Part shown: piece by piece, positions 52,297 to 60,474 of the stretch | Layout of the letters: each line of letters opens with the position of its first letter | Numbering within the stretch: the stretch's first letter is position 1 | Assembly (NCBI GenBank): GCA_038239145.1 | Contig: JBBSFB010000012.1 | Location: forward strand, 21,485 to 85,484 | Reading direction: 5' to 3' | DNA length: 64,000 bases | Origin: PALSA-610 sp038239145 | GTDB lineage: Bacteria > Actinomycetota > Acidimicrobiia > IMCC26256 > PALSA-610 | Notes under the pieces: model-generated | The model's database searches: none | The model's input: only the letters and a program-made list of their open reading frames with translations | Told to the model about the DNA's origin: nothing | Program-made: the position numbers and the translations under genes

Positions 52297-52943
52297 TTCG
52301 CGCGGCGCTCGTTCATGCGTTTCAGCTGCGTGAAGTCGAGCGGACGGCCGGGCAGCGCGGTGGGATCGTCGGCGCGCAGGCCGTCGAGGATGATGCGCAC
52401 GAACCGCTCCCGCAGAACGGGTTGGAGCTCACCCGCGACCGCGGTCGCGTGCGCCACCCCCGAGAACAGCATCGAGACGTCGCCGGGCCCGATGTCGGCG
52501 CGGATGGCGCCCGCGGCCTGGGCCCGGGCGACGAGGTCCGAGATCGCCCGCAGCACCTGTTCCTTCGGTCCCGCGCTCGAGGCCGCCATCGTCTCGTTCG
52601 CCATCTGATCGGCGAGGGCCTTGTGTCGCGACTGGAACTTGGGCAACCCCATCACGAACCGTTCGAAGGCACGGGCCGGATCCGGATCTTGGCTCGCCGT
52701 CTCGACCTCCGCGAGCAGCGACTCGTACATCGCGCCCACAACGGCCTCGATCAGGGCGCGCTTGGTCGGGAAGTTGCGGCACACGGTCCCGACACCGACG
52801 CCGGCCCGCCGGGCCACCTCCTCGACGGGGGCCTTCACCCCGGACTGGGCGAACACCGCTTCCGCCGCGGTCAGAACCCGTTCACGGTTGCGGCGGGCGT
52901 CGGCCCGACGGGGTCCATCGGGTTCCGTTTCAAGCGGAAGCAT
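52293..52943 (-). CDS. TetR-family transcriptional regulator
   Basis: A 216-residue repressor. The N-terminal helix-turn-helix is RERVLTAAEAVFAQSGVKAP, VEEVARRAGVGVGTVCRNFP, TKRALIEAVV. The C-terminal ligand domain is of the TetR_C_33-like (SBD) type, with MANETMAASSAGPKEQVLRA and LVARAQAAGAIRADIGPGDV. It controls the DHA2 pump gene with which it overlaps by four bases, and probably also the divergent DHA2 pump at 53079. ATG 52943 follows a TATAAT box by seven bases, so the mRNA is likely leaderless. The open frame extends far upstream across the other pump gene, but that part is antisense and not real. Confidence 0.92.
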   Translation of the reverse strand: MLPLETEPDGPRRADARRNRERVLTAAEAVFAQSGVKAPVEEVARRAGVGVGTVCRNFPTKRALIEAVVGAMYESLLAEVETASQDPDPARAFERFVMGLPKFQSRHKALADQMANETMAASSAGPKEQVLRAISDLVARAQAAGAIRADIGPGDVSMLFSGVAHATAVAGELQPVLRERFVRIILDGLRADDPTALPGRPLDFTQLKRMNERRAK

Positions 52944-52950
52944 GATTCCG

Positions 52951-52956
52951 ATTATA
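52951..52956 (-). promoter_or_regulatory. -10 promoter element for the TetR-MFS operon
   Basis: TATAAT on the minus strand, a perfect -10 hexamer in otherwise GC-rich DNA, ends seven bases before the ATG of the TetR gene. The expected transcription start coincides with or nearly with the start codon (leaderless). No good -35 is visible. Inverted half-sites GGATCCGG (52963-52970) and CCGGATCC (53034-53041) flank the spacer and may be operators (weak). Confidence 0.55.
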
Positions 52957-53078
52957 GTCTGGGGATCCGGAACCGGCATTCCACTTCCTGACACTTCCCC
53001 GGACCTGCGTCGAAGCTGCACCGGGCACGGGTACCGGATCCGATCCCCCAATCGTCTTGTCGTTCCCACGGAGTCACC

Positions 53079-54761
53079 ATGGAAGCCGAGACCCAGAGCC
53101 CGGCCGATCTCGCGTTCGACCGCCGCTGGTGGACACTCGCGGTGCTGTGCCTGAGCCTGCTCATCGTGTTCGTCGGCAACTCGAGCCTGAACGTGGCCAT
53201 CCCCACGCTCTCTCGCGAGCTGCACGCCACCGAGTCGCAGTTGCAGTGGGTCGTCGCCGTGTACTCGCTCGTGTTCGCCGGCCTCTTGTTCTCGACGGGC
53301 GCGCTCGGCGACAAGTACGGCCGCAAGGGCGCGTTGCAACTCGGCCTCGTGCTCTTCCTCGTCGGGGCCACACTCGCATCGCAAGCCACCGGCATGGGCC
53401 AGCTCATCGCGTGTCGGGCCCTCATGGGAATCGCGGGCGCGTTGATCATGCCGTCGACGTTGTCGATCATCATCAACGTCTTCCCGGCGCACGAGCGACC
53501 GAAGGCGATCGCGATCTGGGCGAGCGTCACCGGCGCGGCCGGCGCGTTCGGGCCCGTCGCCAGCGGTCTCCTCCTCGGCCATTTCTGGTACGGGTCGATC
53601 TTCCTCATCAACGTCCCGGTGATCGTGCTCGCGCTCGTTGCCGGCAAGTTCCTCGTCCCCAAGTCGCGCGACCCCGAAGAGTCGCAGTTCGATCCGATCG
53701 GCGCGGTGCTCTCGATCATCGGAATCGTCGCACTCGTCTATGGCCTGATCGAAGCGCCCGACTCGGGCTGGTTGAGCGTCGGCACCATTGCCGCCTTCAT
53801 CGTCGCCATCGCTGTGCTCAGCCTGTTCGTGGCGTGGGAGCTGCACACACCCGAGCCGATGCTCGACATGCACTACTTCAAGCGGCCCGCGTTCAGCACC
53901 GGTACCGGCGGCATGATCCTCGTGTTCGTCGCCATGTACGGCGTGATGTTCCTCATCACCCAGTACTTCCAGTTGGTACTCGGGTACAGCGCGTTGTCGG
54001 CCGCACTCCGGCTGATGCCGATCGCCGCGATCATGATGATCGTCGCGCCCCTCACGCCGCGCTTGAGCGCTCGGTTCGGAGCGCACCGCACGGTTTCGTT
54101 CGGCATGCTCTCCATCGGCGCCGGCCTCGGCCTGCTCGTCGCGCTCAGTACGCACACGCCCTACGCGTACGTCGTGGTGTGCCTCGTTCCGCTGACCACT
54201 GGCATCGCGCTCTCGATGTCGCCGATGACGGCGTCGATCATGTCGGCGGTCCCGCCCCGACGCGCGGGCGCGGGGTCCGCCATGAACGACGCGACCCGTG
54301 AGTTGGGCGCCGCGCTCGGTATCGCCGTGCTCGGAAGTGTCGCCGCGTCGCGCTACTCGGGCTCGATCGCACCCGCTCTGCGCGGACTCAGCAAAACCGA
54401 CCAGTCGAGTGCACGCACATCGATCGCCGGCGCACTCGGCGTCGCGTCGAAGCTTCCGACCGCCGCCGGCAACGCGCTCACGGCGAGCGCCGACCACGCC
54501 TTCATCGGCGGCATCCACGTCGCTGTGCTGGTCGGCGCCACGCTCGCCGTGATCAGCGCCGTGATCGTGTACCGCAACCTGCCCCACTCACTCACCCAGT
54601 CCGGCGCTCTGCGCGGCACCACGGAGGCCCTGGAAGAGGTCGCGGCCATGGGCCTCGGGGGCGTGCCCCCGGTCTTCGCTGACGAGGTGCGCGACGAGGA
54701 AGCGGTCATCGCCGACGGCCGGCTCCGGCACCACGAGATCGACCGGGAGCGGTCGGCCTGA
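53079..54761 (+). CDS. MFS transporter, DHA2 (EmrB/QacA) family
   Basis: A 560-residue 14-helix antiporter. WWTLAVLCLSLLIVFVGNSS is the first helix and NSSLNVAIPTLSRELHATES the DHA2 signature (with N-S in place of D-x-T). STGALGDKYGRKGALQLGLV is motif A, SVTGAAGAFGPVASGLLLGH motif C. The cytoplasmic C-terminus (TEALEEVAAMGLGGVPPVFA and an acidic end) is longer than usual. CACGGAGTCACC before the ATG provides a ribosome site. It is divergent from the TetR-MFS pair with 135 bp between, so the TetR protein may control both pumps. The lost Asp in the signature may change proton coupling. Confidence 0.92.
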   Translation: MEAETQSPADLAFDRRWWTLAVLCLSLLIVFVGNSSLNVAIPTLSRELHATESQLQWVVAVYSLVFAGLLFSTGALGDKYGRKGALQLGLVLFLVGATLASQATGMGQLIACRALMGIAGALIMPSTLSIIINVFPAHERPKAIAIWASVTGAAGAFGPVASGLLLGHFWYGSIFLINVPVIVLALVAGKFLVPKSRDPEESQFDPIGAVLSIIGIVALVYGLIEAPDSGWLSVGTIAAFIVAIAVLSLFVAWELHTPEPMLDMHYFKRPAFSTGTGGMILVFVAMYGVMFLITQYFQLVLGYSALSAALRLMPIAAIMMIVAPLTPRLSARFGAHRTVSFGMLSIGAGLGLLVALSTHTPYAYVVVCLVPLTTGIALSMSPMTASIMSAVPPRRAGAGSAMNDATRELGAALGIAVLGSVAASRYSGSIAPALRGLSKTDQSSARTSIAGALGVASKLPTAAGNALTASADHAFIGGIHVAVLVGATLAVISAVIVYRNLPHSLTQSGALRGTTEALEEVAAMGLGGVPPVFADEVRDEEAVIADGRLRHHEIDRERSA

Positions 54762-54773
54762 CGATCAGGTCGG

Positions 54774-54804
54774 CCGGCGGTCGAGCCGTCGGGACAGCTT
54801 TTTT
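54774..54804 (+). terminator. Rho-independent terminator candidate
   Basis: CCGGCGG and CCGTCGG form a 7-bp stem with one G-U around the 5-base loop TCGAG, followed after six bases by TTTTTT. It sits 13 bp after the stop of the MFS gene at 53079-54761. The gap before the T-run makes it a moderate candidate. Confidence 0.4.
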
Positions 54805-54849
54805 GCCCGGCGTTCGCCGCGCGGCCCATCTGGCCTCTATGTTTCCGGC

Positions 54850-55005
54850 ATGGCAGCAACCCGCAAGCCGGCCCGCAGCGCCGGCGCGCCCCCCAAGCCT
54901 CCGACCGAAGCCGAGGCCGCGGCCGCCCGCCAGCGCGCGCGCGAGCGGGCCGGCGAAGACGAGCACCCCCGCAAGAGCGGCCCCGCCCGAGGTGGCAAGG
55001 GCTGA
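54850..55005 (+). CDS. Small basic hypothetical protein (51 aa)
   Basis: MAATRKPARSAGAPPKPPTE, then AEAAAARQRARERAGEDEHP and RKSGPARGGKG. The protein is charged and disordered apart from a middle alanine/arginine helix. Codon third positions are almost all G or C, as in real genes here, and the frame is exact from ATG 54850 to TGA 55005. I recognise no domain. Small Lys/Arg/Pro proteins of this type occur in many actinobacteria as nucleic-acid-binding or orphan proteins. It lies between the MFS gene and the convergent NYN gene. Confidence 0.45.
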   Translation: MAATRKPARSAGAPPKPPTEAEAAAARQRARERAGEDEHPRKSGPARGGKG

Positions 55006-55032
55006 TCCAGCCCGGACCACCTGGTCAGAGGC

Positions 55033-56121
55033 TCAGACAGACGTGGGGCCGGGCTTGACGATGTAGTCGTCGGCCTCTTCGTCCCAGTCCATCTCGATCA
55101 GCGCACGTGAGCGCGCGGCCTTGCAGAACTGCAGGAAGCCGCCGTACCCGAAACGCTTCTCGCTGAAGTCGGGGTCGATCTTGCGCAGCTGGGTCTTGAG
55201 GCCCGACAGGTGGGGCGGACCCGACTTGGTAGTGAGTTGCTCGACGACCTTCCGGAGCAGTCCGAACGCCCCCTGCTCGTCGCCGACCTCGGTGGGAAAG
55301 CTGACCTCGGGATCGCCCTGACCCGGGCCGGGCGTGAGCGCGACCAGGCCTTGATCGGCGAGGTTGCGCAACAATTCGGAGAAGCCGCGAAAGCCGTAGG
55401 TGGTCTCGCTGAACGTCGGGTCCTTGCGCAGGATGGCCCGCTTCAACATCGACGCGAGCACCGGACCGCTCGCGCTGCGGGACAGCCCGGAAAGCGTCTG
55501 GGTGACCAACACGCCGAGGTCGGCTTCTTCCGGACGCGCGGTCGGCGTCTCCTCTTCGACCGCCGCTTCCTTCTCCGCGGCGGGCGCGCGACGTGTCCGC
55601 GACGAACGCGCGGGGGCCGGCGCGCCCCGCGTATCCGACAGGTCGACGCCCTCGAGCCGTTCGTAGAACAAGAACTCGTCGCACGCGGGTGGAAGGAGCG
55701 CCGAGGTCGACGCCTCCACTCCGATGCCGATGACGCGCCGGTTCAGCTCGCGCAACTTGTGTACGAGGGGGGTGAAGTCGCTGTCGCCGGTCCCGAGCAC
55801 GAAGGTGGTGATGTAGTCGCGCTCGAAGCACAGTTCGATCGCGTCGACCGCCATCTTGATGTCGGCCGCATTCTTGCGCACCGACCCCATGCGTTGCGGG
55901 ATCTCGATCAGCTCGACGTGATGGCGGGTGAGCATCCGCCGGTCTTCGTCGAACCGGGACCAGTCGGCGTACGCCCTGCGCACCACGACGCGCCCCCGCT
56001 CCGCGAGCGCGTCGGCGACGGGACGGAAGTTGAACTCCTTTTGGTGCAGCTGTTCTTGCGCACCGAGCGCGAGGTTCTCGTAGTCGAGGAACAGGGCGAT
56101 GCGTTCTTCGTCGTTACTCAA
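55033..56121 (-). CDS. NYN-domain (PIN-like) nuclease with two OST-HTH/LOTUS domains
   Basis: A 362-residue protein. Residues ~1-165 form an NYN (LabA/DUF88) domain with RIALFLDYENLALGAQEQLH, KNAADIKMAVDAIELCFERD, TFVLGTGDSDFTPLVHKLRE and IGIGVEASTSALLPPACDEF; the acidic residues D-x-E-N, D-x-K-M-x-x-D and G-D-S-D-F fit a metal-dependent RNase site. After an Ala/Glu linker come two LOTUS repeats (~205-275 and ~285-355), each with a G-F-x-x-F or G-Y-G-G-F core (TYGFRGFSELLRNL; RFGYGGFLQFCKAA). LOTUS domains bind RNA, including G-quadruplexes. The start is TTG 56121, overlapping the permease gene stop (TTGA), so it is coupled to the metal ABC operon. Confidence 0.88.
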   Translation of the reverse strand: MSNDEERIALFLDYENLALGAQEQLHQKEFNFRPVADALAERGRVVVRRAYADWSRFDEDRRMLTRHHVELIEIPQRMGSVRKNAADIKMAVDAIELCFERDYITTFVLGTGDSDFTPLVHKLRELNRRVIGIGVEASTSALLPPACDEFLFYERLEGVDLSDTRGAPAPARSSRTRRAPAAEKEAAVEEETPTARPEEADLGVLVTQTLSGLSRSASGPVLASMLKRAILRKDPTFSETTYGFRGFSELLRNLADQGLVALTPGPGQGDPEVSFPTEVGDEQGAFGLLRKVVEQLTTKSGPPHLSGLKTQLRKIDPDFSEKRFGYGGFLQFCKAARSRALIEMDWDEEADDYIVKPGPTSV

Positions 56122-56987
56122 GCGCTCCCGACCATATCGGTAGCCGGCGTATCGGAGGCCGAACCGCGATTCCGGTGGGATACCCGGGGGCCGACCAGCC
56201 TCGACACGAGGTAGATGCCGAAACTGATCGAGGTCACGAACACGCTCGGCTTCACCGTCGTGCTCGCCAGGCTCGCCAGGATCCCGCCGTCGGCCGCGAC
56301 CAGCGCGAACGCGATCGACAGACCGGTGACAGCAAGCGGGTTCGGCGACCAGCGCTGGGCCGCGGCCGCGGGCGTGATCGCGAGGCTCAGGACCAGCAGG
56401 GTGCCCACGACCTGGGCGGCCGCGGTGACCGTCAGCGCGAGGACGAGCAGGAACACGAGCCCGAGCCGGCCGACCGGAACGCCGCGCGCGGTCGCGACGT
56501 CGGCATCGACCGATGCGAACAACAACGGTCGGAACACGAACGTCATCACGACCACGACGAACGCGCCGATCGCGACCAACGTCAGAAGTTGGTCATTGCT
56601 CACGCCGAAGATGTTGCCGAACAAGATGTTGGTCGCTGCGGTCGCGAAGCCGCGGTAGTAGCCGAGGAGCAGAACGCCGATACCGAGGCCGAACGCAAGG
56701 ATCACGCCGATCGCGGAGTCGCGTTCGCGTTCACGCGCGCCGAGGGCGGCAATCACCCCCGCCACGATCAGCGCGCCGATCAACGCGCCGCCGATCGCGT
56801 TGTCGTCGATCAACAGGCCCGCGGCTGCGCCCGTGAACGCAAGCTCGCTGGTTCCGTGCACTGCGAACGCCATGCCCCGGGTCACGACGAACGGACCGAT
56901 CAGGCCGCACGTCACCGCGACGAGCGCGCCCGCGATCAGCGCGTGTTGCGCGAACGGTTGGTCGAGGTAGAGCACCGTTGCGGTCAA
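56118..56987 (-). CDS. Metal ABC transporter permease (ZnuB/MntB-like)
   Basis: A 289-residue permease with eight or nine membrane helices, of the ABC-3 family that moves Zn2+ or Mn2+. HALIAGALVAVTCGLIGPFV, VVTRGMAFAVHGTSELAFTG (the conserved M-A-x-x-x-H-x-x-x-x-G segment), AIGVILAFGLGIGVLLLGYY and AAQVVGTLLVLSLAITPAAA are typical. The preferred start is TTG 56987, with GGAGG nine bases before it and a TTGA overlap with the ATPase gene stop; GTG 56975 is possible. Its own stop overlaps the NYN gene start. Together with 56984-57838 and 57841-58746 it makes a complete importer. Confidence 0.9.
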   Translation of the reverse strand: MTATVLYLDQPFAQHALIAGALVAVTCGLIGPFVVTRGMAFAVHGTSELAFTGAAAGLLIDDNAIGGALIGALIVAGVIAALGARERERDSAIGVILAFGLGIGVLLLGYYRGFATAATNILFGNIFGVSNDQLLTLVAIGAFVVVVMTFVFRPLLFASVDADVATARGVPVGRLGLVFLLVLALTVTAAAQVVGTLLVLSLAITPAAAAQRWSPNPLAVTGLSIAFALVAADGGILASLASTTVKPSVFVTSISFGIYLVSRLVGPRVSHRNRGSASDTPATDMVGSA

Positions 56988-57838
56988 TGTGATGCGCCTC
57001 CACCGTCGTGCCCGTGCGTGTCGAGGTGGTGCGCGGCGTGATGGTGGTGATGGTGCCCACCGGGCTCGGTCAACGCGGTGTCGTCGGAGCCGACGACGAT
57101 GATCCGGCCCCGCACGTTCAACACGTCGACGTCGGTGCCGTAGAGGTCGCTCAACCCGTCGCTCGTCAGCACCTCGTCCGGTGTGCCGACCGCGGTACGG
57201 CCGCCGACGAGATACAGCACGCGGTCGACGTAGGGAAGGATCGGGTTGATCTCGTGGGTGACGAACACGACCGCGGTGTTCGTCTCCCGGCGGCGCGTGT
57301 CGATGAGCTCGCTCACGGCCTGCTGGTGCGCGAGATCGAGCGAGAGCAGCGGTTCGTCGCACAACAGCACGTGCGGGTCACCGATGAGCGCCTGCGCGAT
57401 CCGCAGGCGTTGCTGTTCGCCACCCGACAGCAGTCCGATCGGCGCGCTCGCGTACGCTTCCGCGCCGACCGACCGGATGGCCCCGTCGACGCGCGCCCGG
57501 GTCGACGCCGAGCTGAAGGGGAGCCCGCGGCGATGACCGTCGAGACCGAAACGCACGAGATCCCGGCCGCGGATCGGCAGGTCACGGTCGAAGGCCCGCT
57601 GCTGGGGCACGTAGCCGACGTCGTGGCTCCCCCGCTTCGGGGCCCGACCGTCGATCTCGACGACACCTCCGGACAGGCGTGTCAACCCCAACAGCACGCG
57701 CAGGAGCGTCGTCTTGCCCGAGCCGTTCGGGCCGAGCACGGCGAGGAACTCACCGGGAGCGATCTCGAGGTCGAGGTGTTCGAACAGCACGCGCGCGCCG
57801 AACCGCATCGACGCGTCGTGCAACCGGACTGCGGGCAC
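56984..57838 (-). CDS. Metal ABC transporter ATP-binding protein (ZnuC/MntA-like) with His-rich tail
   Basis: A 284-residue ATPase. Walker A is VLGPNGSGKTTLLRVLL, Q-loop VGYVPQQRAFDRDLPI, signature LLSGGEQQRLRIAQALI, Walker B HVLLCDEPLLSLDLAHQ, switch VVFVTHEINPILPYVD. The last ~27 residues are unusual: GGHHHHHHAAHHLDTHGHDG, six consecutive His plus five more, a likely zinc-binding tail that could sense or scavenge metal (inference). GTG 57838 is taken as start, two bases after the stop of the binding-protein gene; TTG 57844 overlapping that stop is an alternative. It is the second gene of the operon. Confidence 0.92.
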   Translation of the reverse strand: MPAVRLHDASMRFGARVLFEHLDLEIAPGEFLAVLGPNGSGKTTLLRVLLGLTRLSGGVVEIDGRAPKRGSHDVGYVPQQRAFDRDLPIRGRDLVRFGLDGHRRGLPFSSASTRARVDGAIRSVGAEAYASAPIGLLSGGEQQRLRIAQALIGDPHVLLCDEPLLSLDLAHQQAVSELIDTRRRETNTAVVFVTHEINPILPYVDRVLYLVGGRTAVGTPDEVLTSDGLSDLYGTDVDVLNVRGRIIVVGSDDTALTEPGGHHHHHHAAHHLDTHGHDGGGASH

Positions 57839-57840
57839 CG

Positions 57841-58746
57841 TCAACCACCCAACGCCGTCAACAGGGCTTGCAGCTGATGCTGTTGCCACGACTGGTAGCT
57901 CGCCTCGTTGCGGGGCTGGGTCTCGGTGACCGCAACCACCTGCACGCCGGCGTGGCGAGCGAGATCCTGCACGTGTTGCGTCACCGCGCTCGTCGCCTGC
58001 GCGTTGTACAGCAGCACCCTGATCTTGCGGTCGGTGACCAGAGCGTTCATCGCCTCGGCGTCCCCCGCGCTCGGCTCGTTCCCGTCCTCGATCGCGCGCG
58101 CGAATCCCGACGGCGTCGCCACCGTGAGACCGGCGGCGTCGAGGAGGTATCCGGGCACGCGCTCGGTGTACGCGACCGGTTGGCCCGCGTACTTGGTCCT
58201 GATCTCGGCGATGAGCCGGTCCAGCGGCGCGAGGGATGCATCGAAAGTCTTCAAGTTGGCGGCAAACGAGGTCGCGTCGGTGGGATCCGCGTTCGCGAGC
58301 GCCCGCTCGATCGCGCTCGCGACGTCGGGCACGCGCGGCACGTCGTACCAGAGGTGCGGATTCACGTCGTCGGCGGTGGCGTGCAACACCTGTTGGACCG
58401 ACAGGACGGTGCGATTCCTGCTCGACGTTCCCGCGAGCAACTTCGCGACGAAGTCGTCGTAGCCGGCGCCGTTCTCGATCACGATGCGCGCGTCCGCGAC
58501 CGACGCCGCGTTGCGCGCGTCCGACTCGTACTGGTGCGGGTCGGCGGTGGGGTCGCTGATGATCGACGTCACCGTCGCGTGCACGCCACCGAGTTGCCGG
58601 GCGATGTCGCCCCAGAAGTTCTCGGCCGCCACCACTCGCACGGCACCGCCGGCTCCCGCACCCTTCGACGACCCCCCGCACGCGGTCGCGACGAACGCCA
58701 GCCCGATCAGTACGTCGACCGCGATCCAGGACTTGGTCGTCCGCAC
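57841..58746 (-). CDS. Metal ABC transporter substrate-binding lipoprotein (ZnuA/TroA-like)
   Basis: A 301-residue cluster A-I binding protein for Zn2+ or Mn2+. The signal peptide (VRTTKSWIAVDVLIGLAFVA) ends in a lipobox VATAC, so it would be a lipoprotein on the outer face of the membrane. Metal-ligand positions are ADPHQYE, DVNPHLWYDVPRV, and residues in AYTERVPGYLL and ETQPRNEASY; the first two are the conserved His residues of the family. A His-rich loop, typical of zinc-specific ZnuA, is absent, so Mn2+ is also possible. The first gene of the operon, it starts at GTG 58746, eight bases after a perfect 21-bp palindrome. Confidence 0.92.
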   Translation of the reverse strand: MRTTKSWIAVDVLIGLAFVATACGGSSKGAGAGGAVRVVAAENFWGDIARQLGGVHATVTSIISDPTADPHQYESDARNAASVADARIVIENGAGYDDFVAKLLAGTSSRNRTVLSVQQVLHATADDVNPHLWYDVPRVPDVASAIERALANADPTDATSFAANLKTFDASLAPLDRLIAEIRTKYAGQPVAYTERVPGYLLDAAGLTVATPSGFARAIEDGNEPSAGDAEAMNALVTDRKIRVLLYNAQATSAVTQHVQDLARHAGVQVVAVTETQPRNEASYQSWQQHQLQALLTALGG

Positions 58747-58753
58747 CCCATTA

Positions 58754-58774
58754 TGAGAACGGTTCTCGTTCTCA
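58754..58774. promoter_or_regulatory. Metal-regulator operator (Zur/Fur-type palindrome)
   Basis: TGAGAACG-GTTCT-CGTTCTCA, an exact inverted repeat of 8 bp with a 5-bp spacer, in the AT-richer segment immediately upstream of the binding-protein gene. Size and position fit a Fur-family (Zur, Mur or Fur) operator that represses the metal importer when metal is plentiful. CATAAT at 58749-58754 (minus strand) could be the -10. The regulator gene is not in the window. Confidence 0.7.
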
Positions 58775-58825
58775 AAGTCAAGTCGACCGGGCAAATCGTC
58801 CGGAACCTGGCATGATCGACACGTC

Positions 58826-60046
58826 ATGATGACGCCGATGGATACGCCGCCCGGCCCGGGCTCCTTCTCGCTCACGGTGCAGGCGGTTGCTGCCTCCGCG
58901 CCCATCGGGTTCCTCCTCGCGGTCGAGAAGAACCCGAACATGACGGGGACCGCGCTGTACCTCCTCGTGGTCGGCGTCGTGGCCGCCTGGTTGGCCCGCA
59001 GGCTCCCCGCCAACGGTCCGCTCGCGGTGGTGGCGAGCGCGGTCGCGGCGACGACGGCCTGGCTGGTCGCCCAGCGCAACGACGCAATCGTCGCGCTGAT
59101 CCTTGCGTTCCTGTTCACGCTCGCGGCAGGTATCGCCGTCGTCGAGCCCCGCCGGCCGCTCTCGCCGACGACCCGCAACGTCGCGATCGGGTCGATCGCG
59201 GCGTGGTTCGTACTCCGGTTCACGGTCTCCGAATACGTCATGCTGACGCTCGCCGCGCTCGTCGTTGTCGGCGCGGGGGTGGCCGTAGTCGCGGGCCTGC
59301 TCCCGATACGCGAGCCGTACCGGACCCACGCGTTCGACTTCGGGGTCGTGCTCGTGGTCGTCACGCTCGTGCTCACCGGGTACATCGGGGCCGAGACTCC
59401 CGACGTCACGTGGTTCGGCGGCGGTGCCGTCCACGGCCCGACCAACTCCAACGAGGTCGCGCTCACCTTCGACGACGGACCCAACGTCGGCTCGACACTG
59501 AAGGTCATGGCGATCCTCGACGCGCACGGAATCAAGGGAACGTTCTTCGAGGTCGGCAAGGCGATCGACGCCGACCCGCAGATCACCAAAGCGCTCTACG
59601 ACGACGGGCAACTCCTCGGCAACCATTCGTACAACCACGACCAGTGGCGCTGGCTCGACCCGCGCTATCCGGAACTGCAGAAGACCCAGGCGGCGTTCAA
59701 GCGCGCCCTCGGGAAGTGCCCCGTGCTCTACCGCCCACCGCACGGGGATCGCACGCCGTTCCTCGCCCGGGTCGTGCACGACCACCGCATGCACATGGTG
59801 CTGTGGAGCGCGTCGGCTGGAGATTGGGCCACGAACGACGCGGAACTCGTCGCCCGGCGCATCCTCGCCAACGCCCGTCCGGGTGCGATCCTGCTCCTCC
59901 ACGACGGCCTGGACGGCCTGCCGAACAAAGACCGGTCGGTGCTCGTGCGGGCGCTCCCGCTGATCATCGACGGGTTACGGGCCCGGGGCCTCAAGCCGGT
60001 CCGCCTCGACCAACTGCTCGGCACCGCGTCGTTTCAAAGCTGCTGA
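58826..60046 (+). CDS. Membrane-anchored polysaccharide deacetylase
   Basis: A 406-residue protein. Six or so hydrophobic segments (~18-195, such as ALYLLVVGVVAAWLARRL and VGAGVAVVAGLLPI) form an N-terminal membrane domain. The NodB domain (~205-395) carries EVALTFDDGPNVGSTL (catalytic D-D), LLGNHSYNHDQWRWLD (metal H-x-x-x-H), LYRPPHGDRTPFLARV, MVLWSASAGDW and GAILLLHDGLDG (catalytic His). It should remove acetyl groups from cell-wall or capsule sugars outside the membrane. The combination with a multi-pass domain is less usual than a single anchor. It is divergent from the metal ABC operon, across the Zur-like palindrome. It ends 92 bp before the convergent cold shock gene. Confidence 0.88.
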   Translation: MMTPMDTPPGPGSFSLTVQAVAASAPIGFLLAVEKNPNMTGTALYLLVVGVVAAWLARRLPANGPLAVVASAVAATTAWLVAQRNDAIVALILAFLFTLAAGIAVVEPRRPLSPTTRNVAIGSIAAWFVLRFTVSEYVMLTLAALVVVGAGVAVVAGLLPIREPYRTHAFDFGVVLVVVTLVLTGYIGAETPDVTWFGGGAVHGPTNSNEVALTFDDGPNVGSTLKVMAILDAHGIKGTFFEVGKAIDADPQITKALYDDGQLLGNHSYNHDQWRWLDPRYPELQKTQAAFKRALGKCPVLYRPPHGDRTPFLARVVHDHRMHMVLWSASAGDWATNDAELVARRILANARPGAILLLHDGLDGLPNKDRSVLVRALPLIIDGLRARGLKPVRLDQLLGTASFQSC

Positions 60047-60091
60047 CGGCCCGAACTGCTGATTCCGGACCGGTTGAGTGCGGGCGCGAAA

Positions 60092-60120
60092 GAGCCGCCG
60101 GCACTGTGCACCGACGGCTC
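60092..60120 (-). terminator. Rho-independent terminator of the cold shock gene
   Basis: On the minus strand GAGCCGTCGG and CCGGCGGCTC form a 10-bp stem with one G-U around the loop TGCACAGTG, followed by TTTC. It lies 19 bp after the stop of the cold shock gene, as expected for a highly expressed small gene. Confidence 0.6.
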
Positions 60121-60138
60121 CCGCGAAGTGACTGAACG

Positions 60139-60339
60139 TCAGATGACTCGGACGTTCTGCGCCTCTTGGCCCTTGCGACCCTGTGCCACGTCGAACTCGA
60201 CGCGCTGGCCCTCGTCGAGGGTCTTGTATCCGTCACCCTGGATTGCGGAGAAGTGAACGAACACGTCGTCACCTTGCTCGCGGGAGATGAAGCCGTAACC
60301 CTTTTCAGCATTGAAGAACTTAACCGTGCCTTGTGCCAC
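60139..60339 (-). CDS. cspA: Cold shock protein (CspA family)
   Basis: A 66-residue single-domain OB-fold protein that binds single-stranded RNA/DNA and acts as an RNA chaperone. The RNA-binding motifs RNP1 (KGYGFISRE) and RNP2 (DVFVHFSAI) are intact. The sequence MAQGTVKFFNAEKGYGF is that of a typical actinobacterial CspA. The leader upstream of 60339 (about 100 bp) is AT-richer, with runs such as AAATACTCGTTTCTGATACA, and could hold the promoter and 5' UTR. A good terminator follows. It is a single-gene unit between a deacetylase and a small membrane protein gene. Confidence 0.97.
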   Translation of the reverse strand: MAQGTVKFFNAEKGYGFISREQGDDVFVHFSAIQGDGYKTLDEGQRVEFDVAQGRKGQEAQNVRVI

Positions 60340-60474
60340 GAAATACTCGTTTCTGATACACGACCGACCGACCTATTCGACCGGTTCGCTGAAGCCCAGT
60401 GTATGCAACCGAAGCGCCACCGCTACCCTGGCCGCGTCGACCGGCGTGTCCGAGACCAGCTTGGGGGTGCGCCC

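Noticed and set aside
52944..54587. N-terminal extension of the TetR reading frame across the second MFS gene
   Set aside because: The extension is antisense to a well-conserved 14-helix transporter. The TetR domain, TATAAT box and ATG at 52943 define the real start.
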